Shown: positions 1-7,968 of the stretch, in pieces
Layout of the letters: each line of letters starts with the position of its first letter
Numbering within the stretch: the stretch's first letter is position 1
Assembly: GCA_028292345.1 (NCBI GenBank)
Contig: JAQGMN010000412.1
Coordinates: 1 to 9,449, forward strand
Reading direction: 5' to 3'
Length of the DNA stretch: 9,449 nucleotides
Origin: Polaromonas sp.
GTDB taxonomy: Bacteria > Pseudomonadota > Gammaproteobacteria > Burkholderiales > Burkholderiaceae_C
Program-made: the position numbers and the translations under genes
Notes under the pieces: generated by a model
The model's input: only the letters and a program-made list of their open reading frames with translations
The model's database searches: none
What the model was told of the DNA's origin: nothing

Positions 1-140
1 CGACCCTTGCGGTGTTGAATATTCGCCCATTTACTATGACCAGCCACGGAAAATCCTTCAGCAATTGATTTAATCTACAGCACCCATTTTACTTTTCGCT
101 TGCCTCGTCTTCAGGCAAGTTTCACCAGGATCTCCATACC
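1..140. other. Upstream region of the HerA-like gene, with a small hairpin
   Basis: No gene can be assigned here. A 7-bp inverted repeat, CTTGCCT (99-105) and AGGCAAG (113-119), has a 7-base loop and is followed by TTTC. It could be a weak terminator of an upstream plus-strand gene or a hairpin in the 5' leader of the next gene. An AGGA at 127-130 lies 10 bases before the ATG at 141 and is the likely ribosome binding site. Two plus-strand frames are open from the window edge (to the TAA at 71-73 and to a TGA near 66-68), so a gene tail is possible, but I cannot choose between them. Confidence 0.35.
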
Positions 141-1655
141 ATGGCCGAGCCGCTCCTTGTTGCTAGAAATTCCCTGACGCAATGCGAACTGCTGCCGGCG
201 CTGGCCAACCGGCATGGCCTGATCACCGGCGCCACGGGAACCGGCAAAACCGTCACGCTGCAGACCCTGGCGGAAAGCTTTTCAAGAATCGGCGTGCCGG
301 TCTTCATGGCCGATGTGAAAGGCGACCTGACCGGCATCAGCCAGCCGGGCGTCATGGGTGAAAAGCTAGGCGGCATCCTGAAGGAGCGCGGCCTGGCGCT
401 GCCCGAGCCCCTCGCCTGCCCGGCCACGCTGTGGGACGTGTTCGGCGAGCAGGGCCATCCGGTGCGCGCCACGGTGTCCGACATGGGGCCGCTGCTGCTG
501 GGCCGCATGCTCAACCTGAATGAAACGCAGGCCGGCGTCCTGAACCTGGTCTTCAAGATCGCCGACGACAACGGCCTGCTGCTGCTCGACCTCAAGGATC
601 TGCGTGCCATGCTCCAGCATGTGGGGGACAACGCCAGCCAGTTCACCACCCAGTACGGCAATGTCAGTGCCGCCAGCGTGGGCGCCATCCAGCGCGGGCT
701 GATGCAGATCGAAAGCCAGGGCGGCGACCAATTCTTCGGCGAGCCGATGCTCAACATCAGCGACTTCATGCAGACCGACAGCGCCGGGCATGGCGTCATC
801 AACATCCTGGCCGCCGACAAGCTGATGCATTCGCCGCGCCTGTACGCAACCTTCCTGCTGTGGATGCTGTCCGAACTGTTCGAGCAATTGCCCGAAATCG
901 GCGACCCGGACAAACCCAAGCTGGTGTTCTTCTTTGACGAAGCCCATTTGCTGTTCACCGACGCGCCCAAGGCGCTGGTCGAGCGCATTGAACTGGTGGT
1001 GCGGCTGGTTCGCTCCAAGGGCGTCGGGGTTTACTTCGTGACGCAAAACCCGCTGGACATTCCGGATTCGGTGCTGGCGCAATTGGGCAACCGGGTGCAG
1101 CATGCCTTGCGCGCCTACACGCCGCGCGACCAGAAGGCGGTCAAGGCGACGGCGCAAACCATGCGGCAAAAGCCGGGTCTGGACATTGAAACGGCGATCA
1201 CCGAACTGGCCGTGGGCGAGGCGCTGGTGAGCTTCCTCGACGCCAAGGGACGGCCCAGCGTCACCGAACGCGTCTTTGTGCTGCCGCCCGGCAGCCAGCT
1301 CGGACCGATCTCGCCCCAGCAGCGCCAGCAACTCATTCAGGATTCGCTGGTCGCCGGCGTCTATGAAAAGGAAATCGACCGCGCATCGGCCTATGAAATG
1401 CTCCAGCAGCGCGCAAACGCCGCGGCTTCGGCGGCCACAGCGACCAACGGCGGCGCTGCAGGCCAGTCGGCATCGGGCGGCATGCTGGGCGGCCTGAACG
1501 ACATGCTGTTCGGCACCACCGGGCCGCGCGGTGCAAAACATGACGGCCTGGCGCAAAGCATGGCCAAGTCTGCCGTCCGCACCATGGGCGGGGCCGTGGG
1601 GCGCGAGATCATTCGCGGCGTCCTCGGCAGCCTGTTCGGCGGCAAAAAACGCTGA
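141..1655 (+). CDS. HerA-like P-loop ATPase, DUF853/YjgR family
   Basis: A cytoplasmic ATPase of 504 residues, about the usual length of the DUF853 (YjgR-like) branch of the HerA/FtsK-type DNA translocases. The Walker A loop GATGTGKT is at residues 30-37, soon after an N-terminal segment typical of the family. A hydrophobic Walker B strand ending in FFFDEAHLL is at about 263-271. An Arg-rich helix and the [10 protein letters not shown] motif (about 301-310) follow, the latter a sensor-like segment conserved in this family. Residues 425-465 are low-complexity and rich in Ala, Gly and Ser, and the C-terminus is Gly/Lys/Arg-rich. The true substrate and biological role are not settled for this family; helicase or translocase activity is inferred from fold similarity. 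The ATG at 141 is preceded by AGGA. upp begins only 38 bases after the stop, so the two are probably co-transcribed. Confidence 0.9.
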   Translation: MAEPLLVARNSLTQCELLPALANRHGLITGATGTGKTVTLQTLAESFSRIGVPVFMADVKGDLTGISQPGVMGEKLGGILKERGLALPEPLACPATLWDVFGEQGHPVRATVSDMGPLLLGRMLNLNETQAGVLNLVFKIADDNGLLLLDLKDLRAMLQHVGDNASQFTTQYGNVSAASVGAIQRGLMQIESQGGDQFFGEPMLNISDFMQTDSAGHGVINILAADKLMHSPRLYATFLLWMLSELFEQLPEIGDPDKPKLVFFFDEAHLLFTDAPKALVERIELVVRLVRSKGVGVYFVTQNPLDIPDSVLAQLGNRVQHALRAYTPRDQKAVKATAQTMRQKPGLDIETAITELAVGEALVSFLDAKGRPSVTERVFVLPPGSQLGPISPQQRQQLIQDSLVAGVYEKEIDRASAYEMLQQRANAAASAATATNGGAAGQSASGGMLGGLNDMLFGTTGPRGAKHDGLAQSMAKSAVRTMGGAVGREIIRGVLGSLFGGKKR

Positions 1656-1693
1656 CAATCCGCACCCCGACATAACAAGAAAGTCCTTCATTC

Positions 1694-2323
1694 ATGAGCA
1701 ACGTCCACCTGATCAATCATCCGCTGGTGCAGCACAAGCTGACCCTGATGCGCCGCAAGAACGCCTCGACGAGCACTTTTCGCACCCTGCTCAGCGAGCT
1801 GAGCAACCTGATGGCCTATGAAGTCACCCGCGACATGCCGTTGCAGGACGTCGAAGTGCAAACGCCGCTGGAAACCATGACCGGCAAGATCATCGATGGC
1901 AAGAAGCTTGTCCTGGTATCCATACTGCGCGCCGGCAACGGTTTTCTTGATGGTTTCCTGAACGTCGTGCCCGGTGCCCGCGTGGGCCACATCGGGCTTT
2001 ACCGCGACCCGCAAACCCTGGCGCCGGTCGAGTACTACTTCAAGATGCCGCAGGAGATGGAAGAGCGCGACATTGTCATCGTCGATCCGATGCTGGCCAC
2101 CGGCAACTCGGCCATCGCGGCAGTGGACCGGCTCAAGCTACTCAAGCCCAAATCGATCAAGTTTGTCTGCCTGCTGACCTGCCCGGAAGGCGTTGCCGCA
2201 CTCCAAAAAGCCCATCCCGACGTGGCCATCTACACCGCAGCCATCGACCGGCAGCTCAACGAGCATGGCTATATCCTTCCGGGCCTGGGCGATGCCGGCG
2301 ACCGTATTTTTGGAACAAAATAA
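1694..2323 (+). CDS. upp: Uracil phosphoribosyltransferase
   Basis: Converts uracil and PRPP to UMP and pyrophosphate in pyrimidine salvage, in the cytoplasm. The 209-residue length matches the bacterial Upp family. The flexible-loop region contains SILRAGNG (76-83), where many homologues have PILRAGLG. The PRPP-binding loop is [11 protein letters not shown] (130-140). The C-terminal uracil-binding segment contains [25 protein letters not shown] sequence (about 189-209) and is nearly identical to well-studied Upp proteins. The ATG at 1694 gives the expected N-terminus, with a purine-rich AAGAAAG (1677-1683) upstream as ribosome binding site. It sits directly behind the HerA-like gene. No clear terminator follows it; the next 99 bases are AT-rich and carry a repeat relic. 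Confidence 0.97.
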   Translation: MSNVHLINHPLVQHKLTLMRRKNASTSTFRTLLSELSNLMAYEVTRDMPLQDVEVQTPLETMTGKIIDGKKLVLVSILRAGNGFLDGFLNVVPGARVGHIGLYRDPQTLAPVEYYFKMPQEMEERDIVIVDPMLATGNSAIAAVDRLKLLKPKSIKFVCLLTCPEGVAALQKAHPDVAIYTAAIDRQLNEHGYILPGLGDAGDRIFGTK

Positions 2324-2354
2324 GGCTTTTGCGCATAAGGGGCAACTATATATC

Positions 2355-2373
2355 GCTATTTAATTCATAGCAC
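2355..2373. repeat. Degenerate intergenic repeat, copy A
   Basis: The 99-base gap between upp and aat is markedly AT-rich compared with the genes around it. It contains GCTATTTAATTCATAGCAC at 2355-2373. The same 19 bases recur with three substitutions at 8914-8932 (GCTATTGAATTCATAGTGC), in the gap upstream of pssA. The shared core sits only in intergenic DNA. The core is itself partly self-complementary (GCTAT and ATAGC). I infer a degraded copy of a short dispersed intergenic repeat. I found no convincing promoter for aat in this gap. Confidence 0.5.
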
Positions 2374-2422
2374 TTTAATTTGAATATCAGACTGTCCGCT
2401 ACCGTTTAGACCGAAGCTTTTC

Positions 2423-3220
2423 ATGCCTGTGCCGAAGGAAACCTCCCAAGCCGCCCTGCCCCCGCTGCCATGGCTTGCCGACGGCCAGGCTTTCCCGCCG
2501 CTGGAAAAGGCCTGGAGCGTGGCCGATCCGGCACCCGGCCTGCTGGCGGCCGGCGAAACGCTCGATGCCGCCACCCTGACACGGGCTTACTCGAAAGGCA
2601 TTTTTCCCTGGTTCAGCCTGGGGCAGCCCGTGCTCTGGTGGAGTCCCGATCCGCGCATGGTGCTGCGCACCGATGACTTCAGGCTGCACCGGTCGCTGCG
2701 CAAGCGCATCGGTCATTTCATCAACGATGCCCGGTGCGAAATCAGGTTTGACAGCGCCTTCGAGCGCGTCATGCGCGCTTGCGCCAGCAAACCCAGGGCC
2801 GGCCAGTCCGGCACCTGGATTGTTTCGGAAATCGAGCAGGCTTACGGGGAACTGCACCGCGCGGGACACGCCCACAGCGTGGAAACGTGGATCAATGGAG
2901 AACTTGCAGGCGGCCTGTACTGCGTCAACCTCGGCACCATGGTGTATGGCGAATCGATGTTTGCGCACCAGACCGATGCGTCCAAGATCGCCCTGGCCGC
3001 GCTGGTGGCCTTTTGCCGCGCCAAGGGCATCACGATGATCGACTGCCAGCAAAACACCGGCCACCTTGCTTCGCTCGGCGCAGTTGAAATCAGCCGCGAG
3101 GAATTTGCTGATCACCTGCGTAGCCATGTGGATGGAAATGCGCCCGCATGGCATTTTGATTCCCTATACTGGAAGGAAGTCCTGAAAGCGACAGCAATTT
3201 CATTGACAGCAACACCGTGA
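2423..3220 (+). CDS. aat: Leucyl/phenylalanyl-tRNA--protein transferase
   Basis: Transfers Leu or Phe from its tRNA to the N-terminus of proteins beginning with Lys or Arg, marking them for ClpS/ClpAP degradation (N-degron pathway, cytoplasm). At 265 residues it is slightly longer than the E. coli enzyme, owing to a short extra N-terminus. Family motifs are in order: GIFPWF (59-64), WWSPDPR (72-78), TWI (131-133), HSVETW (151-156), GGLY (163-166), YGESMF (175-180), [10 protein letters not shown] (182-191) and IDCQ (206-209), followed by HLASLGA (214-220). Asp207 and Gln209 match the functionally important Asp and Gln of the E. coli enzyme. The ATG at 2423 has only a weak GAAG ribosome site (2413-2416), so a slightly different start is possible. 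The TGA stop overlaps the GTG start of bpt. Confidence 0.96.
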   Translation: MPVPKETSQAALPPLPWLADGQAFPPLEKAWSVADPAPGLLAAGETLDAATLTRAYSKGIFPWFSLGQPVLWWSPDPRMVLRTDDFRLHRSLRKRIGHFINDARCEIRFDSAFERVMRACASKPRAGQSGTWIVSEIEQAYGELHRAGHAHSVETWINGELAGGLYCVNLGTMVYGESMFAHQTDASKIALAALVAFCRAKGITMIDCQQNTGHLASLGAVEISREEFADHLRSHVDGNAPAWHFDSLYWKEVLKATAISLTATP

Positions 3221-3975
3221 CGCATCTCAAAGACCTGCCGCTGCACACGTTGCAGTTCTACGCGACGGCCCCCTACCCCTGCAGCTACCTGCCGGGCCGC
3301 CAGGCGCGCTCGCAGGTGGCCACACCGAGCCACCTGATCCACAACGACGCCTACTCAGAACTGGTCACCCAGGGTTTCCGGCGCAGCGGCATGTTCACCT
3401 ACCGGCCCTACTGCGACGGATGCCAGGCCTGCGTGCCGCTGCGCGTGCCGGTCAACACCTTCTCCCCAGACCGCAGCCAGCGGCGCGCATGGAAGCGGCA
3501 CCGGGCCCTCAGGGCCAGCAGCCTCAAGCTGTGTTTTTTGCCGGAACACTACCAGTTGTACCTGCGCTACCAGAACAGCCGCCATGCCGGCGGCGGCATG
3601 GACCATGACAGCATCGACCAGTACACCCAGTTTCTGCTCCAAAGCCGTGTCAATTCGAGGCTGGTGGAGTTTCGCGAGCCCTTGCCCAATGGAGAGTCGG
3701 GCACGTTGAAAATGGTTTCGATTGTCGATGTGCTGGAAGACGGGATTTCAGCGGTCTATACCTTTTATGAGCCGGAGGCTGGCGCTGGCTTCGGGAACTA
3801 CAGCGTGCTCTGGCAGATCGAGCAGGCGCGGCAACTCGGCCTGCCGTTTGTCTATCTGGGCTACTGGATCGCCGAAAGCCCCAAGATGAGCTACAAGCTC
3901 GGCTTCAAACCCAACGAGATACTGCTGAACGGCCGCTGGACCGATTCACGAATCACCAGTGCCGGACCCGTATAG
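3217..3975 (+). CDS. bpt: Aspartate/glutamate leucyltransferase (ATE1-like, Bpt)
   Basis: An arginyl-tRNA-protein transferase homologue. Characterised bacterial Bpt enzymes use Leu-tRNA to add leucine to proteins with N-terminal Asp or Glu, so this enzyme should feed the same ClpS/ClpAP route as Aat. Family features are [11 protein letters not shown] (17-27), a Cys-rich segment CDGCQAC (66-72), a YLGYWI strand (213-218) and [11 protein letters not shown] (224-234). Length is 252 residues, normal for the bacterial group. The start is a GTG at 3217 that overlaps the aat stop (GTGA), implying translational coupling. The resulting [10 protein letters not shown]-terminus is typical of the family. 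Four cysteines (22, 66, 69, 72) match the positions of the conserved N-terminal cysteines of ATE1 proteins. In annotations the gene is also called ate; its substrate preference for Leu is inferred from the family. Confidence 0.94.
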   Translation: MTHLKDLPLHTLQFYATAPYPCSYLPGRQARSQVATPSHLIHNDAYSELVTQGFRRSGMFTYRPYCDGCQACVPLRVPVNTFSPDRSQRRAWKRHRALRASSLKLCFLPEHYQLYLRYQNSRHAGGGMDHDSIDQYTQFLLQSRVNSRLVEFREPLPNGESGTLKMVSIVDVLEDGISAVYTFYEPEAGAGFGNYSVLWQIEQARQLGLPFVYLGYWIAESPKMSYKLGFKPNEILLNGRWTDSRITSAGPV

Positions 3976-4022
3976 ATGCACCTCGCGTCATGCAATGGAC
4001 CCGGATATCAGTTCAGTAATGC

Positions 4023-4065
4023 GCAGGCTGATTTCACAAGGTAAAATTTCAGGCAGAAAGCCTGC
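4023..4065 (+). promoter_or_regulatory. Inverted repeats overlapping the start region of the IclR gene
   Basis: CAGGC (4050-4054) and GCCTG (4060-4064) form a 15-base palindrome with AGAAA in the centre, ending 3 bases before the ATG. The right arm also matches a more distant copy: GCAGGCT (4023-4029) against AGCCTGC (4059-4065). A TAAAAT at 4042-4047 resembles a -10 box, but I see no good -35 element. The only Shine-Dalgarno-like bases (AGAAAG, 4055-4060) lie in the hairpin loop. This may be an autoregulatory operator for the IclR protein, or an mRNA hairpin limiting translation; neither is proven. Confidence 0.35.
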
Positions 4066-4067
4066 AC

Positions 4068-4847
4068 ATGACAAAACCAGAAAGTGATCTTCCCGCCAAA
4101 CCGACCGTCCAGGTGATCGAGCGCATCTTCACCCTGCTGGACATACTGGCCAACCGCGAAGAAGCAGTTTCGCTCAAGGAAATCAGCGAGCAATCCGGCC
4201 TGCATCCTTCCACAGCGCACCGCATTCTGAACGACCTGGCCACGGGCCGTTTCGTGGAAAGGCCGGCGGCGGGAAACTACCGGCTGGGCATGCGGCTGCT
4301 CGAGCTTGGCAACCTGGTCAAGGCGCGGCTCAATGTCCGGGAGGCAGCGCTGCTTCCCATGCGCGAACTGCACAAGCTGACGCAGCAGCCCGTCAACCTG
4401 AGCATGCGTCAGGGTGATGAAATCCTGTATGTCGAGCGCACCTATGGCGAGCGCTCGGGCATGCAGGTGGTGCGCGCCATCGGGGGGCGGGCACCCCTGC
4501 ACCTGACATCGGTCGGCAAGCTGTTCCTGGCTTCCGACGATCCCCAGCGCCTGCGCGCCTACGCGACCCGAACGGGTTTGCCCGGGCAGACGCGCAACAG
4601 CATCACCGACCTGGCGGTGCTGGAACGTGAATTGTCCAAAGCCCGCCAGTACGGATTTGCGCGGGACAACGAGGAACTTGAACTGGGCGTTCGCTGCATG
4701 GCGGCCGGCATTTACGACGACCAGAACAAGCTGGTGGCAGGCTTGTCGATTTCAGCGCCTGCCGACCGGCTCGACGAAAGCTGGTTGCCCAAGCTGCAGG
4801 CAACGGCCAACGAGATTTCGACGGCGCTGGGCTACGCTTCAAGGTGA
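4068..4847 (+). CDS. IclR-family transcriptional regulator
   Basis: A one-component DNA-binding regulator of 259 residues, normal IclR length. The N-terminal winged helix-turn-helix spans about residues 13-75: VQVIERIFTLLDIL, then SLKEISEQSGLHPSTAHRILNDL (recognition helix about 47-58) and a wing ending in NYRLG. The C-terminal ligand-binding IclR domain follows, with ERSGMQVV, GGRAPLHLTSVGKLFLA (about 141-157) and GVRCMAAGIYDD (about 207-218), all hallmarks of the family. The effector and target genes cannot be told from the sequence. It has no divergent catabolic gene beside it, as IclR regulators often do. Upstream is bpt (92-base gap) and downstream is a convergent peptidase gene. The ATG at 4068 is the best start; its ribosome site is weak and partly within a hairpin. 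A terminator lies 6 bases past the stop. Confidence 0.93.
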   Translation: MTKPESDLPAKPTVQVIERIFTLLDILANREEAVSLKEISEQSGLHPSTAHRILNDLATGRFVERPAAGNYRLGMRLLELGNLVKARLNVREAALLPMRELHKLTQQPVNLSMRQGDEILYVERTYGERSGMQVVRAIGGRAPLHLTSVGKLFLASDDPQRLRAYATRTGLPGQTRNSITDLAVLERELSKARQYGFARDNEELELGVRCMAAGIYDDQNKLVAGLSISAPADRLDESWLPKLQATANEISTALGYASR

Positions 4848-4853
4848 AAATAG

Positions 4854-4880
4854 CGTTTGCGCACGGTGCGCAAACGTTTT
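4854..4880 (+). terminator. Rho-independent terminator of the IclR gene
   Basis: CGTTTGCGCAC (4854-4864) and GTGCGCAAACG (4866-4876) are perfectly complementary. Allowing a 5-base loop leaves a 9-bp GC-rich stem, followed at once by TTTTAT. It begins 6 bases after the IclR stop codon. Confidence 0.85.
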
Positions 4881-4904
4881 ATGCTACAAATACTATAGCA
4901 TCAT

Positions 4905-4930
4905 AAAAAATGCCTGATGAGGGCTTTTTT
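4905..4930. terminator. Bidirectional terminator between convergent genes
   Basis: AAAAAA (4905-4910) and TTTTTT (4925-4930) flank a short GC hairpin: GCCT (4912-4915), loop GATG, then AGGGC with one bulged G. It can terminate in both directions. On the minus strand it lies about 50 bases past the stop of the PbpG-like gene and gives a clean U-tract; on the plus strand it backs up the terminator at 4854-4880. The preceding bases (CAAATACTATAGCATCAT, about 4886-4903) resemble the repeat copies near 2355 and 8914, so the terminator may be built from that repeat. Confidence 0.65.
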
Positions 4931-4979
4931 GGAAAACCCCTACCAGGCTGATAGATTCAAAATTGCCAACTGCAGGCAA

Positions 4980-6068
4980 TCAACCGTTGATCTGCTTGTC
5001 TGAAGCGCTAAGCTTGACCTTCTGGTCCGCCACCGGATTGGTTTCCACCCAGCGCCGCACGCGCTCCGCGTCGCCCAGGCGGCTCAGCTTGCCGGCCGAA
5101 TCCAGAAACACCATGATCAGCTTGCGGCCGGCAATCTTGGTCTGCATGACCAGGCACTGGCCGGCCTCGTTGATGTACCCGGTTTTCTGCAGGCCGATGT
5201 CCCAGTCGGGGTTTTTGACCAGCCGGTTGGTGTTGTTGTATTGAAGCGTGCGGTTGCCGATTGCCACCTGATAACCCGGAGACGTTGACAATTCACGCAG
5301 CACCGGATCTCCGTGCGCTGCATTGACCAGCGCAGCGAGGTCCTGGGCGCTGGACTGGTTGCGGCTGGAAAGGCCGGTGGGTTCGGCATAGCTGGTGTCG
5401 TGCATGCCCAGCATTTTTGCCTTGGCATTCATCAGGCTGACAAAAGTCGCCATGCCGCCGGGATAGGTGCGGCCGAGGGCATGGGCAGCGCGATTTTCGC
5501 TCGACATCAGCGCCAGGTGCAGCATTTCCCCGCGTGACAACGTGGTGCCGACGCTGAGACGCGAACGGCTGTGCTTTTCAGTGTCGACGTCATCCTGCGT
5601 CACCGTGATCATCTCATCCATGGGAAGCCTGGCACCGCTGATGATCACGCCGGTCATCAATTTGGTCAGTGACGCGATCGGAAGAACGGCATGCTCGTTC
5701 TTGCTGAACAGCACTTCGCGCGTGTCCTGGTCGATCACCAGCGCCACGCTGGACTTCAGTTCCAGCGGATCGATGGCGCTGTGCAGGCCAGCCAACTGGC
5801 CAAACGAAGGAATGGCGGGAATCAGGGCCTGAATGATCGAAGGCCGCTTATCGCGGGTTACCTTGGCGACGGTTTCAAAACGTACGCTTTTGCGAGTGGA
5901 TGCTACTTTTTTGGACGCAGTAGATTTTTCAACATGGGGCTTCTTGACAATTGCTCGCTTGGACGACGATTTTGCCGGAGCGGCGTGGGCAGTCGGTGCT
6001 GCCAGCGCAAACGATAAGGCAAAGAATCCCACGATTTTTAGTGCGCCACTCAAAAGCTGTTTCGACAT
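4980..6068 (-). CDS. pbpG: Secreted D-alanyl-D-alanine endopeptidase, PBP7/PbpG-like (peptidase S11)
   Basis: A periplasmic low-molecular-weight penicillin-binding protein that cuts peptidoglycan peptides (endo- or carboxypeptidase). Starting at the ATG at 6068 it has 362 residues. The upstream TTG start at 6140 is rejected because it would put 24 extra residues before a normal signal peptide. Residues 1-29 form a Sec signal (MSKQ, hydrophobic core, cleavage after AHA). A Lys/Ser/Ala-rich, strongly basic linker follows (about 31-65). The catalytic domain carries all three serine-PBP motifs: SLTK (133-136, nucleophile Ser133 and Lys136), SEN (190-192) and KTG (295-297). PbpG is favoured over DacA/DacC because of length and the absence of the usual C-terminal amphipathic membrane-anchor domain. 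This is a family-level judgement; the exact activity is inferred. It lies downstream of leuA but is separated from it by a terminator, so it should have its own promoter in 6069-6130. Confidence 0.88.
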   Translation of the reverse strand: MSKQLLSGALKIVGFFALSFALAAPTAHAAPAKSSSKRAIVKKPHVEKSTASKKVASTRKSVRFETVAKVTRDKRPSIIQALIPAIPSFGQLAGLHSAIDPLELKSSVALVIDQDTREVLFSKNEHAVLPIASLTKLMTGVIISGARLPMDEMITVTQDDVDTEKHSRSRLSVGTTLSRGEMLHLALMSSENRAAHALGRTYPGGMATFVSLMNAKAKMLGMHDTSYAEPTGLSSRNQSSAQDLAALVNAAHGDPVLRELSTSPGYQVAIGNRTLQYNNTNRLVKNPDWDIGLQKTGYINEAGQCLVMQTKIAGRKLIMVFLDSAGKLSRLGDAERVRRWVETNPVADQKVKLSASDKQING

Positions 6069-6123
6069 GGTGAATAGTGCCTGTTTTGGTTGCGATATAG
6101 AAAGAGGGTGAAGTGTATAGAAA

Positions 6124-6162
6124 TAGAAAAAGTCACGCAATATCAGGAGCTTGCGTGACTTT
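6124..6162 (-). terminator. Rho-independent terminator of leuA
   Basis: A perfect 12-bp inverted repeat, AAAGTCACGCAA (6129-6140) and TTGCGTGACTTT (6151-6162), with a 10-base loop. Read on the minus strand it is followed by a T-rich run (TTTTTC). It lies about 100 bases past the leuA stop and 60 bases before the PbpG-like start, separating the two genes. The 6163-6261 stretch between leuA and this hairpin is AT-rich and shows nothing else I can support. Confidence 0.8.
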
Positions 6163-6261
6163 CTTAAATAATCACCAGAAACTCTGGCTTTGGCTTTTAA
6201 CCGTGATTCTGGCGAATTCTAAGTCCTTGAATTTAAAGGATATTGTTAAAGAACACTTCAA

Positions 6262-7800
6262 TCAACCCTGCGCGGCGACCCTGTCAGCTTTACTTTGAAG
6301 TTTATTCAGGGCGCTTAAATAAGCTTTGGCCGACGCCACCACGATGTCAGGATCGGACCCTACGCCATTGACGACGCGCCCGCTGTTTTGTAAGCGCACC
6401 GTCACTTCGCCCTGGCTTTCGGTCGAGCCGCTGATGGCATTCACCGAATAAAGCACCATTTCCGCACCGCTTTTGACATGCGTTTCAATCGCCTTGAGCG
6501 ATGCATCCACCGGTCCGTTTCCATCGGACTGGCCCTTCACCTCTTTTCCGGCAACGGTGAAAACCACGCATGCATGGGGTCGCTCGCCGGTTTCGCTGTG
6601 CTGGGACAAGGATACAAAACCATACTGCTCATTGCTGTGGGTGACGCTTTCATCGCTGACGAGAGCAAGGATGTCCTCGTCAAAAATCTCACTCTTGCGG
6701 TCCGCAAGGTCCTTGAACTTGATGAATGCATTGTTGATGTCAGTTTCGCTTTCCATCGCCACGCCAAGTTCCTGAAGGCGCTGCTTGAAGGCGTTTCGGC
6801 CGCTCAGCTTGCCCAGCACGATCTTGTTGGCGGACCAGCCCACATCCTCGGCGCGCATGATCTCGTAAGTGTCGCGTGCCTTGAGCACGCCATCCTGATG
6901 AATGCCGGATGCATGGGCAAAGGCGTTCGCGCCCACGACGGCCTTGTTGGGCTGCACCACAAAACCGGTCGTCTGGCTCACCAGGCGACTGGCCGCCAGT
7001 ATTTGCTGCGTGTCGATGCCAAGTTCGAGGCCAAAGTAGTCCTTGCGTGTTTTCACCGCCATCACCACTTCTTCAAGCGAGCAATTGCCTGCCCGTTCGC
7101 CCAGGCCGTTGATGGTGCATTCAATCTGCCGGGCGCCACCGATCTTCACGCCTGCCAGAGAGTTGGCGACTGCCATGCCCAGGTCGTTGTGGCAGTGGAC
7201 CGACCAGACCGCCTTGTCGCTGTTGGGAATGCGTTCGCGCAGGTTCTTGATGAAGTTGCCGTAGAGTTCGGGGATCGCATAGCCCACGGTGTCGGGAACA
7301 TTGATGGTGGTTGCGCCTTCGCTGATGACCGCCTCGATGACGCGGCACAGGAAGTCGGGGTCCGAGCGGTAGCCGTCTTCCGGGCTGAATTCGATATCGG
7401 CCATCAGGTTGCGCGCAAAACGAACGGAAAGCTTTGCCTGCTCAAACACCTGGTCGGGCGTCATGCGCAGCTTTTTTTCCATGTGCAGCGCGCTGGTCGC
7501 CAAAAAGAGGTGCAAGCGGGCTGAATTGGCCGGCTTCAGCGCTTCAGCAGCCCGGGAGATGTCGCGGTCGTTGGCGCGTGCCAGCGAGCAGATGGTGGAA
7601 TCCTTGACGACTTCGGCAATCGCCTTGACGCATTCAAAGTCGCCGTTCGAACTGGCGGCAAAACCGGCCTCGATGACATCGACTTTCAGCCGCTCCAGCT
7701 GACGGGCAATACGCAGTTTTTCATCGCGTGTCATGGAAGCGCCAGGCGACTGCTCTCCATCGCGCAAGGTGGTGTCAAAAATAATGAGTTTGTCGGTCAT
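6262..7800 (-). CDS. leuA: 2-isopropylmalate synthase
   Basis: Condenses acetyl-CoA with 2-ketoisovalerate to 2-isopropylmalate, the first committed step of leucine synthesis (cytoplasm, divalent-metal dependent). It has 512 residues, the size of the bacterial LeuA type 1 enzyme. The catalytic TIM barrel starts with [13 protein letters not shown] (8-20; Arg13 and Asp14 are active-site and metal residues). It continues with HCHNDLGMA (202-210; His202 and His204 bind metal) and ERAGN (235-239). HASGIHQDG (296-304) lies in the linker region. The C-terminal regulatory LeuA dimer domain, which binds leucine for feedback inhibition, spans about 390-505 and includes [12 protein letters not shown] (427-438). 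The ATG at 7800 is preceded by GAGAG as a modest ribosome site. Upstream lie a leucine-rich leader peptide and terminator, indicating transcription attenuation. pssA lies beyond these on the same strand. Confidence 0.97.
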   Translation of the reverse strand: MTDKLIIFDTTLRDGEQSPGASMTRDEKLRIARQLERLKVDVIEAGFAASSNGDFECVKAIAEVVKDSTICSLARANDRDISRAAEALKPANSARLHLFLATSALHMEKKLRMTPDQVFEQAKLSVRFARNLMADIEFSPEDGYRSDPDFLCRVIEAVISEGATTINVPDTVGYAIPELYGNFIKNLRERIPNSDKAVWSVHCHNDLGMAVANSLAGVKIGGARQIECTINGLGERAGNCSLEEVVMAVKTRKDYFGLELGIDTQQILAASRLVSQTTGFVVQPNKAVVGANAFAHASGIHQDGVLKARDTYEIMRAEDVGWSANKIVLGKLSGRNAFKQRLQELGVAMESETDINNAFIKFKDLADRKSEIFDEDILALVSDESVTHSNEQYGFVSLSQHSETGERPHACVVFTVAGKEVKGQSDGNGPVDASLKAIETHVKSGAEMVLYSVNAISGSTESQGEVTVRLQNSGRVVNGVGSDPDIVVASAKAYLSALNKLQSKADRVAAQG

Positions 7801-7931
7801 GGGAAGTCTCTCGGTTTGAATGAGGTGGGCACCGGTTGCAAAATGCAGCTGGGCTGAGGACAGGTATCAGGAGTCGGGCTTCAAGCAGGTTGCAGTCGCA
7901 TGGGGATGTCCGGTAAAGAAACCAGCAACCC

Positions 7932-7968
7932 AAAAAAAAACGGCCCGTTGCTGGTGCAAACGGGCCGT
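7932..7968 (-). terminator. Attenuator terminator in the leuA leader
   Basis: On the minus strand ACGGCCCGTT (7968-7959) pairs with AACGGGCCGT (7949-7940). The stem can extend inward with GCAA/TTGC around a 4-base loop and one bulged A, giving about 12 bp. A run of nine T follows (7940-7932). It lies about 130 bases before the leuA start, not behind it. It may also end transcripts coming from pssA. Its 5' arm is also complementary to the end of the leader peptide coding sequence (8007-8001). Confidence 0.88.

Noticed and set aside
2..73. Open frame from the window edge ending in TAA, possible tail of an upstream gene
   Set aside because: A second frame is open over much the same stretch, and neither tail is recognisable, so I cannot support a gene.
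366..1691. Long antisense frame (441 codons) opposite the HerA-like gene, and another at 122-1018
   Set aside because: Both lie wholly or mostly opposite a gene with clear Walker motifs. Their products are repetitive in His, Gln and Arg or Ser and show no recognisable domain. Long shadow frames are common in GC-rich DNA.
6069..6140. Upstream TTG start extending the PbpG-like protein by 24 residues
   Set aside because: The extension precedes a complete signal peptide beginning at the ATG at 6068, and it would start inside the arm of the leuA terminator.
6113..6298. Short plus-strand frame in the gap between the PbpG-like gene and leuA
   Set aside because: It runs through the leuA terminator hairpin and into the 3' end of leuA, and has no ribosome site or recognisable sequence.
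6478..7524. 348-codon plus-strand frame opposite leuA
   Set aside because: It is the complement of a well-conserved leuA, with no recognisable domain or ribosome site; a shadow frame.
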